Origin: JAJEBT01 sp965214975
GTDB lineage: Bacteria > Pseudomonadota > Alphaproteobacteria > MPNO01 > UBA830
DNA: 64,000 bases
NCBI GenBank assembly: GCA_965214975.1
Contig: OZ244055.1
Coordinates: forward strand, 2,728,001-2,792,000
Reading direction: 5' to 3'
Part shown: in pieces, positions 22,455 through 30,341 of the stretch
How positions within the stretch are numbered: the first letter of the stretch is position 1
Layout: each line of letters opens with the position of its first letter
Made by a program: the position numbers and the translations under genes
Notes under the pieces: model-generated
Database searches by the model: none
Told to the model about the DNA's origin: nothing
What the model saw: only the letters and a program-made list of their open reading frames with translations

Positions 22455-23423
22455 TCACTTCGCGGCCGCCTTGCGATCGCTCCTGCGGACGACGCCGACG
22501 AGCTGGCGCACGGCGTCCACCGACTTCCCGAACTGCGCGCGCTCCCGGGCGTCGAGCTTGATCTCGACGACGCGCTCGACGCCGCCGGCGCCGATCACCA
22601 CGGGCACGCCGACGTAGAGTCCCTTCACGCCGTACTGCCCGTTGAGGTAGGCCGCGCAGGGCAGCACGCGCTTCTTGTCCTTGAGATGGGCCTCCGCCAT
22701 CTCGATCGCCGCCGAGGCCGGCGCGTAGTAGGCCGAGCCGGTCTTGAGCAGGCCGACGATCTCGCCGCCGCCGTCGCGGGTGCGCTGGACGATTTCCGCG
22801 AGGCGCTTCCCGGTGGTCCATCCCATGCGGACGAGATCGGGGAGCGGGATCCCGGCCACCGTCGAGTAGCGCACCGACGGCACCATGGTGTCGCCGTGGC
22901 CGCCGAGCACGAAAGCGGTGACGTCCTCGACCGACACGCCGAACTCCTCGGCGAGGAAATAGCGGAAGCGGGCCGAGTCGAGCACGCCGGCCATGCCGAC
23001 GACGCGGCGGCCGGGCAGGCCGGAGTGCTTCCGGAGCGCCCACACCATGGCGTCGAGCGGGTTGGTGACGCAGATCACGAAGGCCTTCGGGCAGTGGCGC
23101 CTGATTCCCGCGCCGACCTGGCGCATCACGCCGGCGTTGACCTCGATCAGGTCGTCGCGGCTCATCCCCGGCTTGCGCGGGACGCCGGCGGTGACGATCA
23201 CCACGTCGGCGCCGCGGAGGCCGGCGTAGGAGTTGGTGCCGCGGATCGCCGCGTCGAACCCCTCGACCGGGGACGATTCCGCGAGATCGAGGGACTTGCC
23301 CTGGGGGATTCCGCTGACGACGTCGAACATGACGACGTCGCCGAGTTCCTTGAGTCCGGCAAGATGGGCGAGCGTGCCGCCGATGTTGCCGGCGCCGACG
23401 AGGGCGATTTTCCTGCGAGCCAT
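22455..23423 (-). CDS. mdh: Malate dehydrogenase (LDH-like type)
   Basis: A 322-residue NAD-dependent malate dehydrogenase of the LDH-like group common in alphaproteobacteria. The NAD fold is ALVGAGNIGGTLA. The mobile loop GVPRKPGMSRDDLI carries the arginines that select malate over lactate. The catalytic His is in FVLGGHGDTMVPS. I chose the ATG at 23423 (MARRKIALVGAG); a longer reading adds 19 residues without homology. It is the first TCA gene in an operon running mdh-sucC-sucD-sucA-sucB-lpdA, 70 bases downstream of a UbiD-family gene. Confidence 0.96.
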   Translation of the reverse strand: MARRKIALVGAGNIGGTLAHLAGLKELGDVVMFDVVSGIPQGKSLDLAESSPVEGFDAAIRGTNSYAGLRGADVVIVTAGVPRKPGMSRDDLIEVNAGVMRQVGAGIRRHCPKAFVICVTNPLDAMVWALRKHSGLPGRRVVGMAGVLDSARFRYFLAEEFGVSVEDVTAFVLGGHGDTMVPSVRYSTVAGIPLPDLVRMGWTTGKRLAEIVQRTRDGGGEIVGLLKTGSAYYAPASAAIEMAEAHLKDKKRVLPCAAYLNGQYGVKGLYVGVPVVIGAGGVERVVEIKLDARERAQFGKSVDAVRQLVGVVRRSDRKAAAK

Positions 23424-23493
23424 GGAGAGCCTGTTCACGGAGACGGGGGACCGGGGTCGCGCCGCGGCTGGGTAGCGCAACCGGCGCCGGATT

Positions 23494-25125
23494 TCAAGGG
23501 TCGGGCCGTCGCGGCGGAACCTCCTGCCGCTCCGGGGGTCTCGCCGCGAAGCGGGAGTCCGCGAGGCAGAACCGCCCTTCCGCGTCCTGCCACAGAACCT
23601 CCCTCTCGTGGAGCACGCCGAGCGCGCGGGTCACCGCCTGGAACCCGAAGGCGGCGAAACGCTCGCACAGCTCGGCGAAGTGGAGCGGCCGCTCCTCGAT
23701 CAGCGCGCGGATCCTGTCGGCGATCTCCCCGGGAGCGGCGTCCTCGAAGGACGGGCTGTCGCCTCCGGGAGCGCCGAGGTAGTCCTCGAGCCGCACCTCG
23801 CCGGCGCAGGCGTAGCTGATGCGGTGGAACCGCTCCGGCGGCACGTTGTCCGGAATGGTGGCGTCGATCCCCATCTTGGCCGTCGTGGGCACCCGCGAGA
23901 ACGGTCCGGGCGGCGGGAGGCTGGGGTCGAGCGGCTTCGAGCGCGCGCCGGAGACGACGGTCACGTCGCGGTCGGCCTGGACCCGCGTCGCCACCGCCCA
24001 CTCGACGTCGGTGGGATCGAACACGTCGATGTCGTCGTCGACCACGGTGACGTGCTTCATGTCGGCGACCGAGAGCGCCGCCAGGATGGCGTTCTTGCCG
24101 TCGCCCGCGAGCGGGCGGATCGCGACCACGGCGTGCCAGTGGCAGCATCCCCCGGGGGTGATGTTGACGGCGGCGACATCGACGCCGGCTTCCGCGAGCG
24201 TCCGGCGGACGGCGGCCTCGTAGATCGGGCCCGAGGGCCAGATGTTCTCCCAGGGCATGTGCAGCGCGTAGTAGATGGGGTCGCGGCGCATCGAGACCGC
24301 CTTGATCCGGACCAGCGGGTTCCAGTGAAGACCGCCCATGAGCCGCGTGAACTCGCCGAACCGCCCCTCGGGCCGGGTCCAGCCGGTGGGCAGGATCTCG
24401 GCCTCGAGCACGATCTCGGCGTCGGCGATGCAGGGCATGTCGATGGTCGCGCAGCGCGTCAACCTGACCCCTTCGCCGCGCATGCCGCCCGCGATGCCGA
24501 GCTCGCTGACGCCGTCGCGCGCCTTGTAGGTGGCCGAGATCAGCTCGAAGGGATGGGTGCCGATGTTGATGGAGATCGGCAGCGGCTCGCCCCGGGCGAG
24601 GGCCTTCCCGACGTAGCGGTGCAGGTTGTTCGGCGTCACGACGTCGATGCCGGTCAGGTTCCGCTCCTTGACGAGGAAGCGGTAGACGCCGGCGTTCAGG
24701 GGCGCGCCGTCGCTGTCGGGATCCCGGGACAGCGTCACTCCGGCGGTGATCATCGGGCCGCCGTCGAGCGCCGAGAAAAGCGGGATCGGCAGGGCGTGGA
24801 GATCGACCTCGCCGTCCGCGAACAGGATCTCGCGGACGGGTCCGCTGTTCACGAACTCGGGCGCGACCGGCCGGTCGAGACCCTCGCGGAGCCGCGCCTC
24901 GATCTCCGAGAACCCGCAGCCCGCGGCGATCGCCAGGCGGTTGCGGCTGTTGGTCACCCCGGAGACGACCGGGGTGTCGAAGCCGTTGACGCTGGTGAAC
25001 AGAAGCGCCGTCTCGGACTGGTCGACGAGCGTGGCGATGTGGCGGATGTCGACGGGTCTCTCGACGACCGCGAGCTCGCCGGCGTCGCGCAGATCGTCGA
25101 TGAGGGTGCGGAAGCTTCCCGGCAT
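23494..25125 (-). CDS. UbiD-family (prenylated-FMN) decarboxylase
   Basis: A 543-residue UbiD superfamily protein, a reversible aryl or enoic acid (de)carboxylase using prenylated FMN made by a UbiX partner. Diagnostic parts are SINIGTHPFELISA, the cofactor-binding RPEGRFGEFTRLMGG with catalytic Arg and Glu, and the later VVDDDIDVFDPTDVEWA. The last 60 or so residues (EERPLHFAELCERFAAFGFQ) look like a winged-helix add-on not found in E. coli UbiD. No ubiX lies nearby. It could be read through into mdh 70 bases downstream. Substrate unknown; ubiquinone synthesis is possible, aromatic-acid decarboxylation equally so. Confidence 0.85.
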   Translation of the reverse strand: MPGSFRTLIDDLRDAGELAVVERPVDIRHIATLVDQSETALLFTSVNGFDTPVVSGVTNSRNRLAIAAGCGFSEIEARLREGLDRPVAPEFVNSGPVREILFADGEVDLHALPIPLFSALDGGPMITAGVTLSRDPDSDGAPLNAGVYRFLVKERNLTGIDVVTPNNLHRYVGKALARGEPLPISINIGTHPFELISATYKARDGVSELGIAGGMRGEGVRLTRCATIDMPCIADAEIVLEAEILPTGWTRPEGRFGEFTRLMGGLHWNPLVRIKAVSMRRDPIYYALHMPWENIWPSGPIYEAAVRRTLAEAGVDVAAVNITPGGCCHWHAVVAIRPLAGDGKNAILAALSVADMKHVTVVDDDIDVFDPTDVEWAVATRVQADRDVTVVSGARSKPLDPSLPPPGPFSRVPTTAKMGIDATIPDNVPPERFHRISYACAGEVRLEDYLGAPGGDSPSFEDAAPGEIADRIRALIEERPLHFAELCERFAAFGFQAVTRALGVLHEREVLWQDAEGRFCLADSRFAARPPERQEVPPRRPDP

Positions 25126-25289
25126 GCGCTGGCGTTCCCGGCTTCGGGTGCGGTGCCGCCAGCATAGCGCAATCGCCGCCGGGCGGCGACGCGGCGCCCT
25201 CCGTTGAACCGCCGCGCCGAACCCGCTAACGCTGGACGCGCGACGCGGCGCCTCCCGCGGCCGCGCGAAGCCAGCGAGGACCGGCCCAG

Positions 25290-26489
25290 ATGACGGCAGC
25301 AGCCCCGGCGGTTCCCCGCGAGCTCCGCGCCATCGGCCTAGTCGGCTTCGCCCATTTCCTCAGCCACTTCTACATGCTGTCCCTGGTTCCGCTGTTTCCT
25401 CTCGTGCAGCGGGATCTCCAGGTGTCGTTCGTGGATCTTGGGCTGGTCATCACGCTCTACAACGTGGCGACGGCGGCGCTGCAGACGCCGATGGGCGTTC
25501 TGGTGGACCGGTTCGGCGCCCGGCGGATCCTGATCGCAGGGCTGTTCGCGAACGCCGCCGCGGTCGCCCTCGCGGGGCTGGCGCCGTCCTACGGGGCGCT
25601 TCTTGCGCTGTTCCTGCTGGCGGGCGCCGGCAACAGCGTCTTTCACCCCGCCGACTACGTGATCCTCACCGCGTCGGTCGACGAGCGCCGCCACGGCCGG
25701 GCCTACTCGATCCACTCCTTCGGGGGAGCCCTCGGCTTCGCCGCCGCGCCCACGGTGATGATCGCGCTCGCGGACCGGACGGACTGGCGCACGGCGCTGG
25801 TTGTCGCCGGGCTCGCGGGAGTCGTTCTGTCGCTGGTTTTCGTGTTCTCGGGCGACACGCTGAAAGAGGACGCCGGAACCGGGCGGAAACCCGCCGAACG
25901 CGTCCCGCTGCGCCGGACGGTCACCGGCCCGGTGGCGCTGTTCTTCCTGTTCTACACGTGCATGGCGGCGGCGACCATCGGGCTCACGGGCTTCGCCCCG
26001 GTGTTCCTGCCGGCGATGTACGACATGTCGCTCCGGAGCGCGAACCACGTTCTCTCGGCGATGCTGCTGGCGAACGCCGCCGGCACGCTGCTGGGCGGAC
26101 CCCTGGCCGACCGCGTGCGCAACCACGGCCTGGTGCTGACGGGGTGTTTCGGGGTCGCGGCGGCGGCGACCGCGGCTGTGGGAACCGCCGCGCTTCCGGT
26201 CTTCCTCGTCCTCGCCGCGTTCGTGGCGAACGGATTCTTCCGCGGAATCGTCAATCCGTCGCGGGACATCATGGTGCGGCGGATCGCGCCGCCGGGGGCG
26301 CTGGGAACCGTCTTCGCCTTCGTCACCACCGGATTCAGCATCGGCCAGGGGCTTGCCCCGCTTCTCTACGGCCTTCTCCTGGACCGCGGCCTGACGTCGG
26401 CGGTGCTCTACGCGTCTGCGGCGTTGACGCTGCTGATGATCGGCCTGTCGGTATCGTCGGGCGGCTACCGTTCGCGCGGGACGCCCTGA
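25290..26489 (+). CDS. MFS transporter
   Basis: A 399-residue inner-membrane secondary transporter with about 12 helices in two halves. The loop between helices 2 and 3, GVLVDRFGARRILIAG, is the MFS A-motif, and a second copy (LLGGPLADRVRNHG) starts the C-terminal half. The N-terminal helix FAHFLSHFYMLSLVPLFP resembles the fosmidomycin-resistance (Fsr) subgroup. Divergent from the UbiD gene across 164 bases and convergent with tusA across 18. Substrate unknown. Confidence 0.85.
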   Translation: MTAAAPAVPRELRAIGLVGFAHFLSHFYMLSLVPLFPLVQRDLQVSFVDLGLVITLYNVATAALQTPMGVLVDRFGARRILIAGLFANAAAVALAGLAPSYGALLALFLLAGAGNSVFHPADYVILTASVDERRHGRAYSIHSFGGALGFAAAPTVMIALADRTDWRTALVVAGLAGVVLSLVFVFSGDTLKEDAGTGRKPAERVPLRRTVTGPVALFFLFYTCMAAATIGLTGFAPVFLPAMYDMSLRSANHVLSAMLLANAAGTLLGGPLADRVRNHGLVLTGCFGVAAAATAAVGTAALPVFLVLAAFVANGFFRGIVNPSRDIMVRRIAPPGALGTVFAFVTTGFSIGQGLAPLLYGLLLDRGLTSAVLYASAALTLLMIGLSVSSGGYRSRGTP

Positions 26490-26507
26490 CCGGGGCGCGG
26501 CCCGGCG

Positions 26508-26735
26508 TCAGCGCCGTTTCCCGATCCGGACCACGAAAACGCCGCCGGTTTCGTCGATGCCGAGCAGGGCATGGCCCGCCTCGCGGCAGAAGGCCTCGAA
26601 ATCGGTCGGCGCCACGGGGTCGTCGGCATGGATTTCCAGAACGCCGCCGACGGGCACGTCGCGCAGCTTCTTGCGCGCGCGCAGGACGGGGAGCGGACAT
26701 TTCAGCCCGACGGCGTCCAGAATGGCATCGGACAT
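26508..26735 (-). CDS. tusA: TusA-family sulfurtransferase
   Basis: A 75-residue sulfur carrier of the TusA/SirA fold with the conserved LKCPLPVLRARK containing Cys13 and the CPxP motif. TusA-type proteins carry persulfide sulfur to tRNA thiolation, molybdenum cofactor synthesis or sulfur oxidation. No tusBCDE or dsr genes lie nearby, so the pathway is open; a link to the molybdenum enzyme at 47-51 kb would be speculation. Followed upstream by tRNA-Gln. Confidence 0.9.
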   Translation of the reverse strand: MSDAILDAVGLKCPLPVLRARKKLRDVPVGGVLEIHADDPVAPTDFEAFCREAGHALLGIDETGGVFVVRIGKRR

Positions 26736-26799
26736 GGGGTTCCGCCCTTCGATCCGCCTGCCGGAAACGGCGCGACGTTGCCCGGCGACGCCCTCCGGC

Positions 26800-26874
26800 T
26801 GGCTGGGGCGCCAGGATTCGAACCTGGGATCACGGGATCAAAACCCGTTGCCTTGACCGCTTGGCCACGCCCCA
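26800..26874 (-). tRNA. tRNA-Gln (anticodon TTG)
   Basis: Read on the minus strand this folds as a full cloverleaf. The acceptor stem TGGGGCG pairs with CGCCCCA. It has a D-arm GCCAAGCGGTCAAGGC, an anticodon stem ACGGG/CCCGT with loop TTTTGAT (anticodon TTG), and a T-arm CAGG-TTCGAAT-CCTG. Discriminator G and encoded CCA follow. The weak U1-A72 pair is typical of tRNA-Gln. No gene overlaps it. Confidence 0.97.
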
Positions 26875-26953
26875 GCATGCCGCCTTCGACAGGAAGCGGA
26901 ACATACAGGAAGACACGAAGGGCGGACAATCCCGCCGGAAGCGTCCGCCCGGG

Positions 26954-27120
26954 CGATCCCCGCGCCGCGGTCCCGGACCGGCTCGGTCGCCCTGATGACG
27001 GGATCCGGGCCGGATCCGGCCGGTCGGCGGCGCCCTCGGAGCCCGCGGATCGTCGCGACGGCACGGACGGAACCGCCCCGACCCGCCTGTGGCGGATGCC
27101 CGGCCGGCGTGGGGGAGTCC
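26954..27120 (-). repeat. Dispersed intergenic repeat, copy A (longest)
   Basis: Copy A lies between tRNA-Gln and the amidohydrolase remnant. Its 26954-27049 part, read on the minus strand, matches 35048-35142 with roughly 13 mismatches and one indel in 96 bases. Its 27072-27120 part matches 12001-12049 at 41 of 49 positions. So A joins two blocks found separately elsewhere. The best-kept stretches are GGCTCCGAGGGCGCC, GGCCGGATCCGG and ACCGCGGCGCGGG. All comparisons were by eye. Confidence 0.65.
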
Positions 27121-27125
27121 GCTCG

Positions 27126-27359
27126 GATCCTGTGGAGTTCCCCGGCGTTTCCGCCCCGGATCGCCTCCCTGTCGCCGTTCGACGGCGCCTCGACCGAACC
27201 CACGAGGCCGACGGGATCGCAGTCCCCCATGTCGCAGGGGTGGTCGGCGCCCGTCACGACCTTGCCGACGCCGTGCCGCCGGACAAGATGCTCGAGCTGG
27301 TGAGGCGTGTGCACCGCCGTGTCCAGCCACATGCGTTCGAGACAGGCGGCAGTGGGCCG
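27126..27359 (-). pseudogene. C-terminal remnant of an ACMSD-type amidohydrolase
   Basis: About 75 codons encode CLERMWLDTAVHTPHQLEHL followed by VVTGADHPCDMGDCDPVGLV and GNAGELHRI. This matches the end of the 2-amino-3-carboxymuconate semialdehyde decarboxylase-like amidohydrolases, where (Y/F)DT.VH, G.D.PFDMG.YDPV and GGNAARLL are conserved. The rest of the gene, about 250 residues of metal-binding barrel, is missing: upstream sequence is the znuA 3' end, whose stop is at 27362-27364. The frame also lacks its own stop and runs on into repeat A. It is a non-functional fragment left by a deletion or rearrangement. Confidence 0.7.
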
Positions 27360-27361
27360 TC

Positions 27362-28435
27362 TCAGCCGTCGAGCGACGTCATCAGCGTGCGCACGTTGTG
27401 GCGCATGAGGTCGAGATAGGTCGGGGCGGGTCCGTCGGGGCCCGAGAGGGCGTCCGAGTGGAGGACGCCGCCGATTCTGGTGCCGGTCTGTTCGGCGATG
27501 CGGTCGATCAGGCGCCGGTCCAGCATGTTCTCGAGGAACACCGCGGTGATTCTCTCCTCCCGGATCTGCCGGATCAGCCGCGCGATCGCGGCGGCCGACG
27601 GCTCGATCCCGGGGGTGGGGCCGACCGGCGCGTGGAACGCGATCCCGTAGGCGGCGGTGAAGTGCCCGAAGGCGTCGTGGGCCGTGACGACCTTGCGCCG
27701 CTCGGGCGGCAGGCGGAGGATCCTGGCGCGGATCTCGGCGTCGAGCGCCGCGATCCGGGCGAGGTAGCGCTCCGCTCCGGCGCGGTAGGCGGCGCGTCCG
27801 GCGGGGTCGGCCCCGACGAGGCCGTCCGCGATGTTGCGGACGTAGCGCGCCGCGTTGGCGAGGTCGTGCCAGGCGTGGGGGTCGGTGTCGCCGTGATGGT
27901 GGTGTTCCGCCTCCTCGTGGCGGCGTTCCGCTTCCTCGTGGTCGTGTCCGGCCTTCCCGTGACGGTGTTCGGCTTTCCCGTGGCCATGCCCGGCCTCTTC
28001 GTGGTCGTGTCCGGCTTCCCCGTGGCGGTCTTCCCCATGACGGTCCTCGCCGCGGTGTCCGGTCCCGTGGCCGTTCCCCTCCGCCCCGAGCGGCGCGATG
28101 CCGGCGGTGGCGACGACGACGGCGCCGGCGTAGCCCGAGGCCTCGACCAGCCGGTCCATCCAGCCCTCGAAGCCGAGCCCGTTGACGACCAGGAGCCCCG
28201 CCTCCGAGATCGCGCGGACGTCCGCCGGCCGCGGCCGGTAGGAGTGGACGTCGGCGTCGGCGCCGACGAGCGAGGTCACGCTCACGCGGTCGCCGCCGAC
28301 CTGGCGGACCATGTCCTGGAGGATGGTGAACGAGGCCACCACCCTGAGCGGCTCGCCGGCCGCGGACGCGGTCCAGGACAGGCTCGCCACCGCGGCGACG
28401 GAGAGAGCGCGAAGAACGGCGCGGATCGTGGTCAT
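27362..28435 (-). CDS. znuA: Zinc ABC transporter periplasmic binding protein
   Basis: A 357-residue cluster A-I metal-binding protein that captures Zn(II) in the periplasm. It has a signal peptide (about residues 1-25), metal-ligand histidines in ADVHSYRPRP, PHAWHDLANAA and TAHDAFGHFTAAYG, and a C-terminal Asp region. An unusually long His/Glu-rich loop (about residues 125-185, many HGHG and HDHEEA repeats) precedes PHAWHD, a mark of zinc rather than manganese binding. It is the last gene of the znu operon, 27 bases after znuB. The stop abuts an amidohydrolase remnant. Confidence 0.95.
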   Translation of the reverse strand: MTTIRAVLRALSVAAVASLSWTASAAGEPLRVVASFTILQDMVRQVGGDRVSVTSLVGADADVHSYRPRPADVRAISEAGLLVVNGLGFEGWMDRLVEASGYAGAVVVATAGIAPLGAEGNGHGTGHRGEDRHGEDRHGEAGHDHEEAGHGHGKAEHRHGKAGHDHEEAERRHEEAEHHHHGDTDPHAWHDLANAARYVRNIADGLVGADPAGRAAYRAGAERYLARIAALDAEIRARILRLPPERRKVVTAHDAFGHFTAAYGIAFHAPVGPTPGIEPSAAAIARLIRQIREERITAVFLENMLDRRLIDRIAEQTGTRIGGVLHSDALSGPDGPAPTYLDLMRHNVRTLMTSLDG

Positions 28436-28462
28436 GGTGTCATGCCTCCGGTTCGGGAACCG

Positions 28463-29329
28463 TCACGTCGCGAAGTGGCGGCGCGGACGGAGACGGCCGG
28501 CGACGACGCCGTCGCGGCCCGCGAGCAGCGAGACGACGTAGAGGATTCCCGCGGTGAGGGTGATCGCGGGACCCGACGGCAGGTCGCCGTGATAGGAGAG
28601 AAGCAGGCCGGCCACGCCGCTCGCGAACGCGCCGCCGACGCTGATCGCCAGCATCGGCGTCAGGTCGCGGACCCAGAACCGCGCGGCCGCGGCCGGCAGG
28701 ATCATGATTCCCACCGCCATCAGCGTTCCGAGGGCGTGGAACCCGGCGACGAGGCCGAGCACGGCGAGGACCAGGAACCCGTAATGGGCGACGGGGCTCA
28801 GCCGGCTCACGAAGCCGAGATAGGACGGGTCGAGGCACTCGAGAACCAGCGGGCGGTAGAGAAGCGCCAGCGCCGCGACCGAGGCCGAGACGATTCCGGC
28901 GATCAGGTACAGGGCCCCGTCGTCGAGGGCGAGCACGCTTCCGAACAGGATGTGCTGGAGATCCAGGTTGTTGCCGCGGAGCGAGACGATCAGCACGCCG
29001 ATCGCGAGCGAGATCAGGTAGAAGGCGGCGAGACTGGAATCCTCCCGCGCGACCGTGGTCCGCGCCACGAAACCGGAAAGCAGCGCGACGGCGACGCCGG
29101 CGAGGGCGCCGCCGAGCGTCATCGCGTCGGTGGCGGGTCCGGCGGCCAGGTATCCGAGCGCCACGCCCGGCAGCACGGCATGCGCCATGGCGCATCCGGT
29201 GAGGCTCATGCGCCGCAGCGTCAGGAACAGGCCGACCGGCGCCGCGCCGAGCGACAGCGCCAGGCAGCCCGCCAGCGCGCGCCGCATGAAGTCGAATTCC
29301 GCGAACGGCTCTATGAGGAACCCGTGCAT
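28463..29329 (-). CDS. znuB: Zinc ABC transporter permease
   Basis: A 288-residue inner-membrane permease of the ABC-3 family with eight or nine hydrophobic segments. The N-terminus FMRRALAGCLALSLGAAPVG and the ALGTLMAVGIMILPAAAARF segment near residue 200 are typical of ZnuB. The ATG at 29329 lies 4 bases after the znuC stop; a start at the MRRALAG Met is also possible. It moves Zn(II) delivered by ZnuA using ZnuC ATPase. Confidence 0.94.
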   Translation of the reverse strand: MHGFLIEPFAEFDFMRRALAGCLALSLGAAPVGLFLTLRRMSLTGCAMAHAVLPGVALGYLAAGPATDAMTLGGALAGVAVALLSGFVARTTVAREDSSLAAFYLISLAIGVLIVSLRGNNLDLQHILFGSVLALDDGALYLIAGIVSASVAALALLYRPLVLECLDPSYLGFVSRLSPVAHYGFLVLAVLGLVAGFHALGTLMAVGIMILPAAAARFWVRDLTPMLAISVGGAFASGVAGLLLSYHGDLPSGPAITLTAGILYVVSLLAGRDGVVAGRLRPRRHFAT

Positions 29330-29333
29330 CGGC

Positions 29334-30074
29334 TCAGGGGCGGGGGCAGGGTGGGGCGCCGTGCTGGAAGGCCTCGGTCAGCGCGCGGGCCCGGTTCAGG
29401 TTGGCGGGCGACAGCACGTCGCGCGTCGGCCCGGCCGCCACCGGCGTCCGCGCCAGCAGCAGCGTGAGGGGGAAGTGCTCGCGCACCTGCTCGAGGTCGT
29501 GCAGGACCGCGATCACCGTGCGCGCCTCGCCGTGCCACCGCTTCACGAGTTCCATCAGGTCGCGGACGGTCCGGGAGTCGAGCGCGGCGAACGGCTCGTC
29601 GAGGAGGATGAGGGACGCGTCCTGCACGAGCAGGCGCGCGAACAGGGTCTTCTGGAACTGCCCGCCCGAGAGGGTCGGGAGCGACCGCCGCTCGAAGCCG
29701 GCGAGGCCGACGGTCCGGAGAGCCTCGGCGACCCGTCCCGCGCCGTCGCGTCCGACGCGGCCGAAGGCGCCGATGTCGCGCCACAGCCCGGCCGCGACCA
29801 TGTCGTGGACGGACACCGGGAACTTCGGGTCGACCGCGGCCTGCTGGGGCAGGTAGGCGATGTCCTCGCGCCGGACGCCCTCGAGGCGGATCCGGCCGCC
29901 GAGCGGCGGGAGGGCGCCGATGATGCCCTTGAAGAGCGTGGTCTTGCCGGCTCCGTTGGGGCCGGTCACGGCGAGAAGGTCGCCTTTCGCGACGCTGTAG
30001 TCGAGATGGTGAACCGCCGGATGGCGGTCGTAGCCCAGGGTCAGGTTCTCGAAGCGGAGCGCGGCGTCGGCCAT
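29334..30074 (-). CDS. znuC: Zinc ABC transporter ATPase
   Basis: A 246-residue ABC ATPase. Walker A is GPNGAGKTT, Q-loop in YLPQQAAVDP, signature LSGGQFQKTLFARLL, Walker B LILLDEPFAALD and switch His in IAVLHDLEQV. The QQAAVDPKFPVSVHDMV segment is typical of metal-uptake ABC-3 systems. It lies between a small membrane-protein gene (10 bases upstream) and znuB. Confidence 0.95.
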   Translation of the reverse strand: MADAALRFENLTLGYDRHPAVHHLDYSVAKGDLLAVTGPNGAGKTTLFKGIIGALPPLGGRIRLEGVRREDIAYLPQQAAVDPKFPVSVHDMVAAGLWRDIGAFGRVGRDGAGRVAEALRTVGLAGFERRSLPTLSGGQFQKTLFARLLVQDASLILLDEPFAALDSRTVRDLMELVKRWHGEARTVIAVLHDLEQVREHFPLTLLLARTPVAAGPTRDVLSPANLNRARALTEAFQHGAPPCPRP

Positions 30075-30084
30075 CGGGCCTCTC

Positions 30085-30279
30085 TCAGCCGAGGGCCCAG
30101 AAGACGACGGCCCACAGAACGGCGATGGCGATGCCGGCGAAGGCGAGGCGGGATCCGGCGCCGAGCCGGAACGCCGGGATCGCGGGCCCGGCGGAAACCT
30201 CCGGCCGGGCGGACGGGGCGGCGGGCGCGGACCGGAGCGCGACGACGGTTTCGCCGGAATCCCGGTGTCTCGGAGCCAT
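30085..30279 (-). CDS. Small single-span membrane protein heading the znu operon
   Basis: A predicted 64-residue protein: a charged N-terminus, a Pro/Ala-rich middle, and a C-terminal membrane helix (about residues 45-63, LAFAGIAIAVLWAVVFWALG). I do not recognise a family. It is the first open frame after the Zur-like promoter, 10 bases from znuC, so it would be zinc-regulated if real. The ATG at 30277-30279 has only a poor ribosome site (AGAGG one base away), which lowers confidence. It could be untranslated leader. Confidence 0.5.
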   Translation of the reverse strand: MAPRHRDSGETVVALRSAPAAPSARPEVSAGPAIPAFRLGAGSRLAFAGIAIAVLWAVVFWALG

Positions 30280-30308
30280 GCCTCTGGGACTTTCGCGCCG
30301 GTGCAATC

Positions 30309-30341
30309 GCAACATTATAACGTTTCGTTTGGACGGCGCAA
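30309..30341 (-). promoter_or_regulatory. znu promoter with overlapping Zur-like operator
   Basis: On the minus strand a perfect TATAAT -10 (complement of 30314-30319) follows a TTGCGC -35 (30336-30341) by 16 bases. An 18-base imperfect palindrome, GCAACATTATAACGTTTC on the plus strand (30309-30326), covers the -10; 14 of its 18 bases are dyad-symmetric and it resembles the alphaproteobacterial Zur box. Zinc-bound Zur would block polymerase here and shut off znuCBA. It lies 30 bases upstream of the small ORF. The AT-rich patch stands out in GC-rich DNA. Confidence 0.7.

Noticed and set aside
26995..27303. Small plus-strand open frames between tRNA-Gln and znuA
   Set aside because: They are antisense to the amidohydrolase remnant and repeat A and have no recognisable domain.
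27890..28060. Clustered short repeats resembling a CRISPR-like or satellite array
   Set aside because: The units are coding, irregular and match the His-rich loop of ZnuA; there are no equal-length spacers and no cas genes.
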